Shown: one piece after another, positions 55,771 through 57,127 of the stretch | Layout: each line of letters begins with the position of its first letter | Position numbering within the stretch: the stretch's first letter is position 1 | Assembly: GCA_947461435.1 (NCBI GenBank) | Contig: CANHLE010000014.1 | Location: 1 to 57,127, forward strand | Length of the DNA stretch: 57,127 nt | Direction of reading: 5' to 3' | From: Paracoccaceae bacterium | Lineage (GTDB): Bacteria; Pseudomonadota; Alphaproteobacteria; Rhodobacterales; Rhodobacteraceae | Made by a program: the position numbers and the translations under genes | Notes under the pieces: model-generated | Database searches by the model: none | What the model saw: the letters and a program-made list of their open reading frames with translations, nothing else | Told to the model about the DNA's origin: nothing

Positions 55771-56850
55771 ATGACGGCTGGCGTGCTTCCAATCCAGACT
55801 TTGACCAAGCTTATTGCGCAAGGCGTGCTGCGTGGGGCCCCTTCAATTCAGGCCGATCAGGTGCAGCCGGCAAGTCTTGATCTGCGATTGGGAACGATCG
55901 CCTACAGGGTGCGTGCATCCTTTCTTCCGGGCGCGGGTCGCAGTGTTCAGGACAGGTTGGCCGAATTTGAAATGCACCGCGTTGATCTGACGCAAGGTGC
56001 CGTTCTTGAAAAAGGCTGCGTTTATGTGATCCCATTGATGGAGAGCCTCAATCTGCCAACTGGGCTGTCGGCAGTTGCCAATGCCAAATCTTCGACCGGG
56101 CGGCTGGATCTGCTGACCCGCACAATCACCGATGGCGGCACAGAATTTGACCGAATCCCGGATGGATATGATGGCCCTTTGTACGCCGAAGTGTGCCCGC
56201 GCAGTTTTTCAGTTCTTGTTCGCTCTGGTCAGCGTTTGAATCAAATCAGATTTCGGCAAGGAATGGCCGTCTTGGACGATGCGGCTCTTGCGGCCCTTCA
56301 TGCCAGCGAACCACTTGTAGATGGAACTGCGGTTATCTCCGACGGATTGGGATTCTCGGTGGATTTGCTGCCCAAAAGTGGGGATCTGCTTGGCTACAGG
56401 GCCAAGCCGCACGCTGGCGTGATCGATATGAACCGGATCGGCCACTACCCGGTGCGCGATTTTTGGGAAGAAATCCGATCCGGCGAAGGACGCATCATTC
56501 TGGATCCCGGGGCGTTTTATATACTGGTCAGCCGCGAATCGGTGACCATCCCGCCGGACTATGCTGCGGAAATGGCACCCTATTTGGCCATGGTTGGCGA
56601 ATTTCGCGTGCACTATGCCGGATTTTTTGATCCCGGATTTGGGTATGCAGCCGCTGGTGGCGCAGGATCGCGCGGCGTGCTTGAGGTGCGCTGCCACGAG
56701 GCGCCCTTTGTGTTGGAGCATGGGCAGATCGTGGGCCGGTTGGTCTACGAACGCATGCAACAGCGTCCCATGACGCTCTACGGGGCTGGTATCGCCTCAA
56801 ATTATCAGGGTCAGGGGCTAAAGCTGGCCAAGCAGTTCCGATTGGACTGA
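55771..56850 (+). CDS. 2'-deoxycytidine 5'-triphosphate deaminase, double-length type
   Basis: A 359-residue protein, about twice the length of E. coli Dcd (193). It contains two dUTPase-like beta folds. The first half has QPASLDLRLG and VANAKSSTGRLDLLTRTITDGG, the second FYILVSRESVTIPPDYAAEM and HYAGFFDPGFGY. This long form is usual in Rhodobacterales and other alphaproteobacteria and probably forms the trimer from fused repeats. It deaminates dCTP to dUTP for thymidylate synthesis. ATG 55771 is chosen because GGGGA lies just upstream. Confidence 0.9.
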   Translation: MTAGVLPIQTLTKLIAQGVLRGAPSIQADQVQPASLDLRLGTIAYRVRASFLPGAGRSVQDRLAEFEMHRVDLTQGAVLEKGCVYVIPLMESLNLPTGLSAVANAKSSTGRLDLLTRTITDGGTEFDRIPDGYDGPLYAEVCPRSFSVLVRSGQRLNQIRFRQGMAVLDDAALAALHASEPLVDGTAVISDGLGFSVDLLPKSGDLLGYRAKPHAGVIDMNRIGHYPVRDFWEEIRSGEGRIILDPGAFYILVSRESVTIPPDYAAEMAPYLAMVGEFRVHYAGFFDPGFGYAAAGGAGSRGVLEVRCHEAPFVLEHGQIVGRLVYERMQQRPMTLYGAGIASNYQGQGLKLAKQFRLD

Positions 56851-56857
56851 TGGCATT

Positions 56858-57070
56858 TTACCGGCCTATACGCCGTGCCAGCGAGGCCGCCTGCTTTGCC
56901 CGTTTCGCCGATGCCTTTGCTTCGTTCATCTGGGCCAACTCTTCCGGTGTCATGTCTTCAGCGGATTTTCCGCGGCCAACGGCATAGTTTATTCCTGCAT
57001 CGACACCTTTGCCGACCAGTTTGCGAACCACCATATTGATGATCATGTTCAAAATACGCGACAGGTCCAT
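56858..57070 (-). CDS. Small conserved hypothetical protein, 70 residues
   Basis: An amphipathic N-terminal segment (LSRILNMIINMVVRKLVGKGVDAGINYAVG) is followed by an acidic-then-basic helix (TPEELAQMNEAKASAKRAKQAASLARRIGR). I do not recognise a named family. GAGGAG lies 6 bases before the ATG, inside the end of the upstream gene, so the two are coupled. It may bind membranes through its N-terminus. Confidence 0.75.
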   Translation of the reverse strand: MDLSRILNMIINMVVRKLVGKGVDAGINYAVGRGKSAEDMTPEELAQMNEAKASAKRAKQAASLARRIGR

Positions 57071-57072
57071 GA

Positions 57073-57127
57073 TTACTCCTCAAACATTTCTGATTGGCCC
57101 AAGGCCTCTGGATCATCGTCCAAAGCC
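57073..57127 (-). CDS. C-terminal end of an unidentified gene
   Basis: The minus strand reads open from the window edge to TAA at 57075-57073, encoding ALDDDPEALGQSEMFEE at its end. The stop lies 2 bases before the start of the 70-residue protein, whose ribosome-binding site it contains. Too little is visible to name it. Confidence 0.55.
   Translation of the reverse strand, partial: ALDDDPEALGQSEMFEE

Overview
The window is a contiguous chromosomal core segment of an alphaproteobacterium, most likely a marine Rhodobacteraceae (Roseobacter group). The main reasons are the iscR-iscS-sufBCD-YIP1-sufS operon with a single-cysteine IscR, the nifR3(dusB)-ntrB-ntrC / ntrY-ntrX / hfq / hflX order, an NtrC without the GAFTGA loop, a fused ispDF, a HemB with Asp in place of the zinc cysteines, and the rpmF-plsX-fabH-ihfA-merR block. 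I see no insertion sequence, prophage, CRISPR array, integron or plasmid gene. Genes are densely packed, with many ATGA/GTGA overlaps.

Layout. 1-5301: 5' part of typA (minus), an FkbM methyltransferase (plus), icd (minus) and a three-gene minus-strand operon (alpha/beta hydrolase, 85-residue protein, HD phosphohydrolase). 5454-12828: the Fe-S assembly operon iscR, compact cysteine desulfurase, sufB, sufC, sufD, two YIP1-like membrane proteins, sufS; then tRNA-Arg(CCG). 13015-18127: a signalling cluster with a hybrid sensor kinase and a cysteine-free exported sulfite-oxidase-fold protein (minus), an orphan NarL-type response regulator and a LuxR-type solo regulator (plus). 18258-20148: a hairpin-rich gap, then rpsB-tsf (minus) with a terminator. 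20396-23041: pseudouridine breakdown genes psuK-psuG and a DUF502 membrane protein. 23148-29322: 3-hydroxybutyrate dehydrogenase, a Hint-domain protein, a probable small RNA, a YejA-type peptide-binding protein, a 38-residue entericidin, a FrnE-like thiol oxidoreductase and a Bcr/CflA-type efflux pump. 29319-39470: mfd, a small membrane protein, hemB, a SYLF lipoprotein, a beta-hydroxyacid dehydrogenase, penicillin acylase and an M55 aminopeptidase.

39409-48271 is the nitrogen-regulation and RNA block on the minus strand: dusB-ntrB-ntrC, ntrY-ntrX, hfq-hflX. 48473-50564 is ispDF-pgpA-cinA (plus), joined by 4-base overlaps. 50677-57127 holds a BamE/OmlA-like lipoprotein (minus), yceD, rpmF-plsX-fabH, ihfA, a MerR regulator, tRNA-Pro(GGG), a double-length dCTP deaminase and a small minus-strand pair at the edge.

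Most of the window is ordinary housekeeping DNA. The points that most deserve a second look are: a promoter-to-terminator small RNA candidate of about 77 nt upstream of the Hint gene (25239-25350); the hflX reading frame, whose conserved N-terminus lies upstream of any ATG/GTG/TTG; the cysteine-free SUOX-fold protein paired with a hybrid kinase and facing an orphan response regulator; and a LuxR solo with substitutions at two usually conserved acyl-homoserine-lactone pocket positions.
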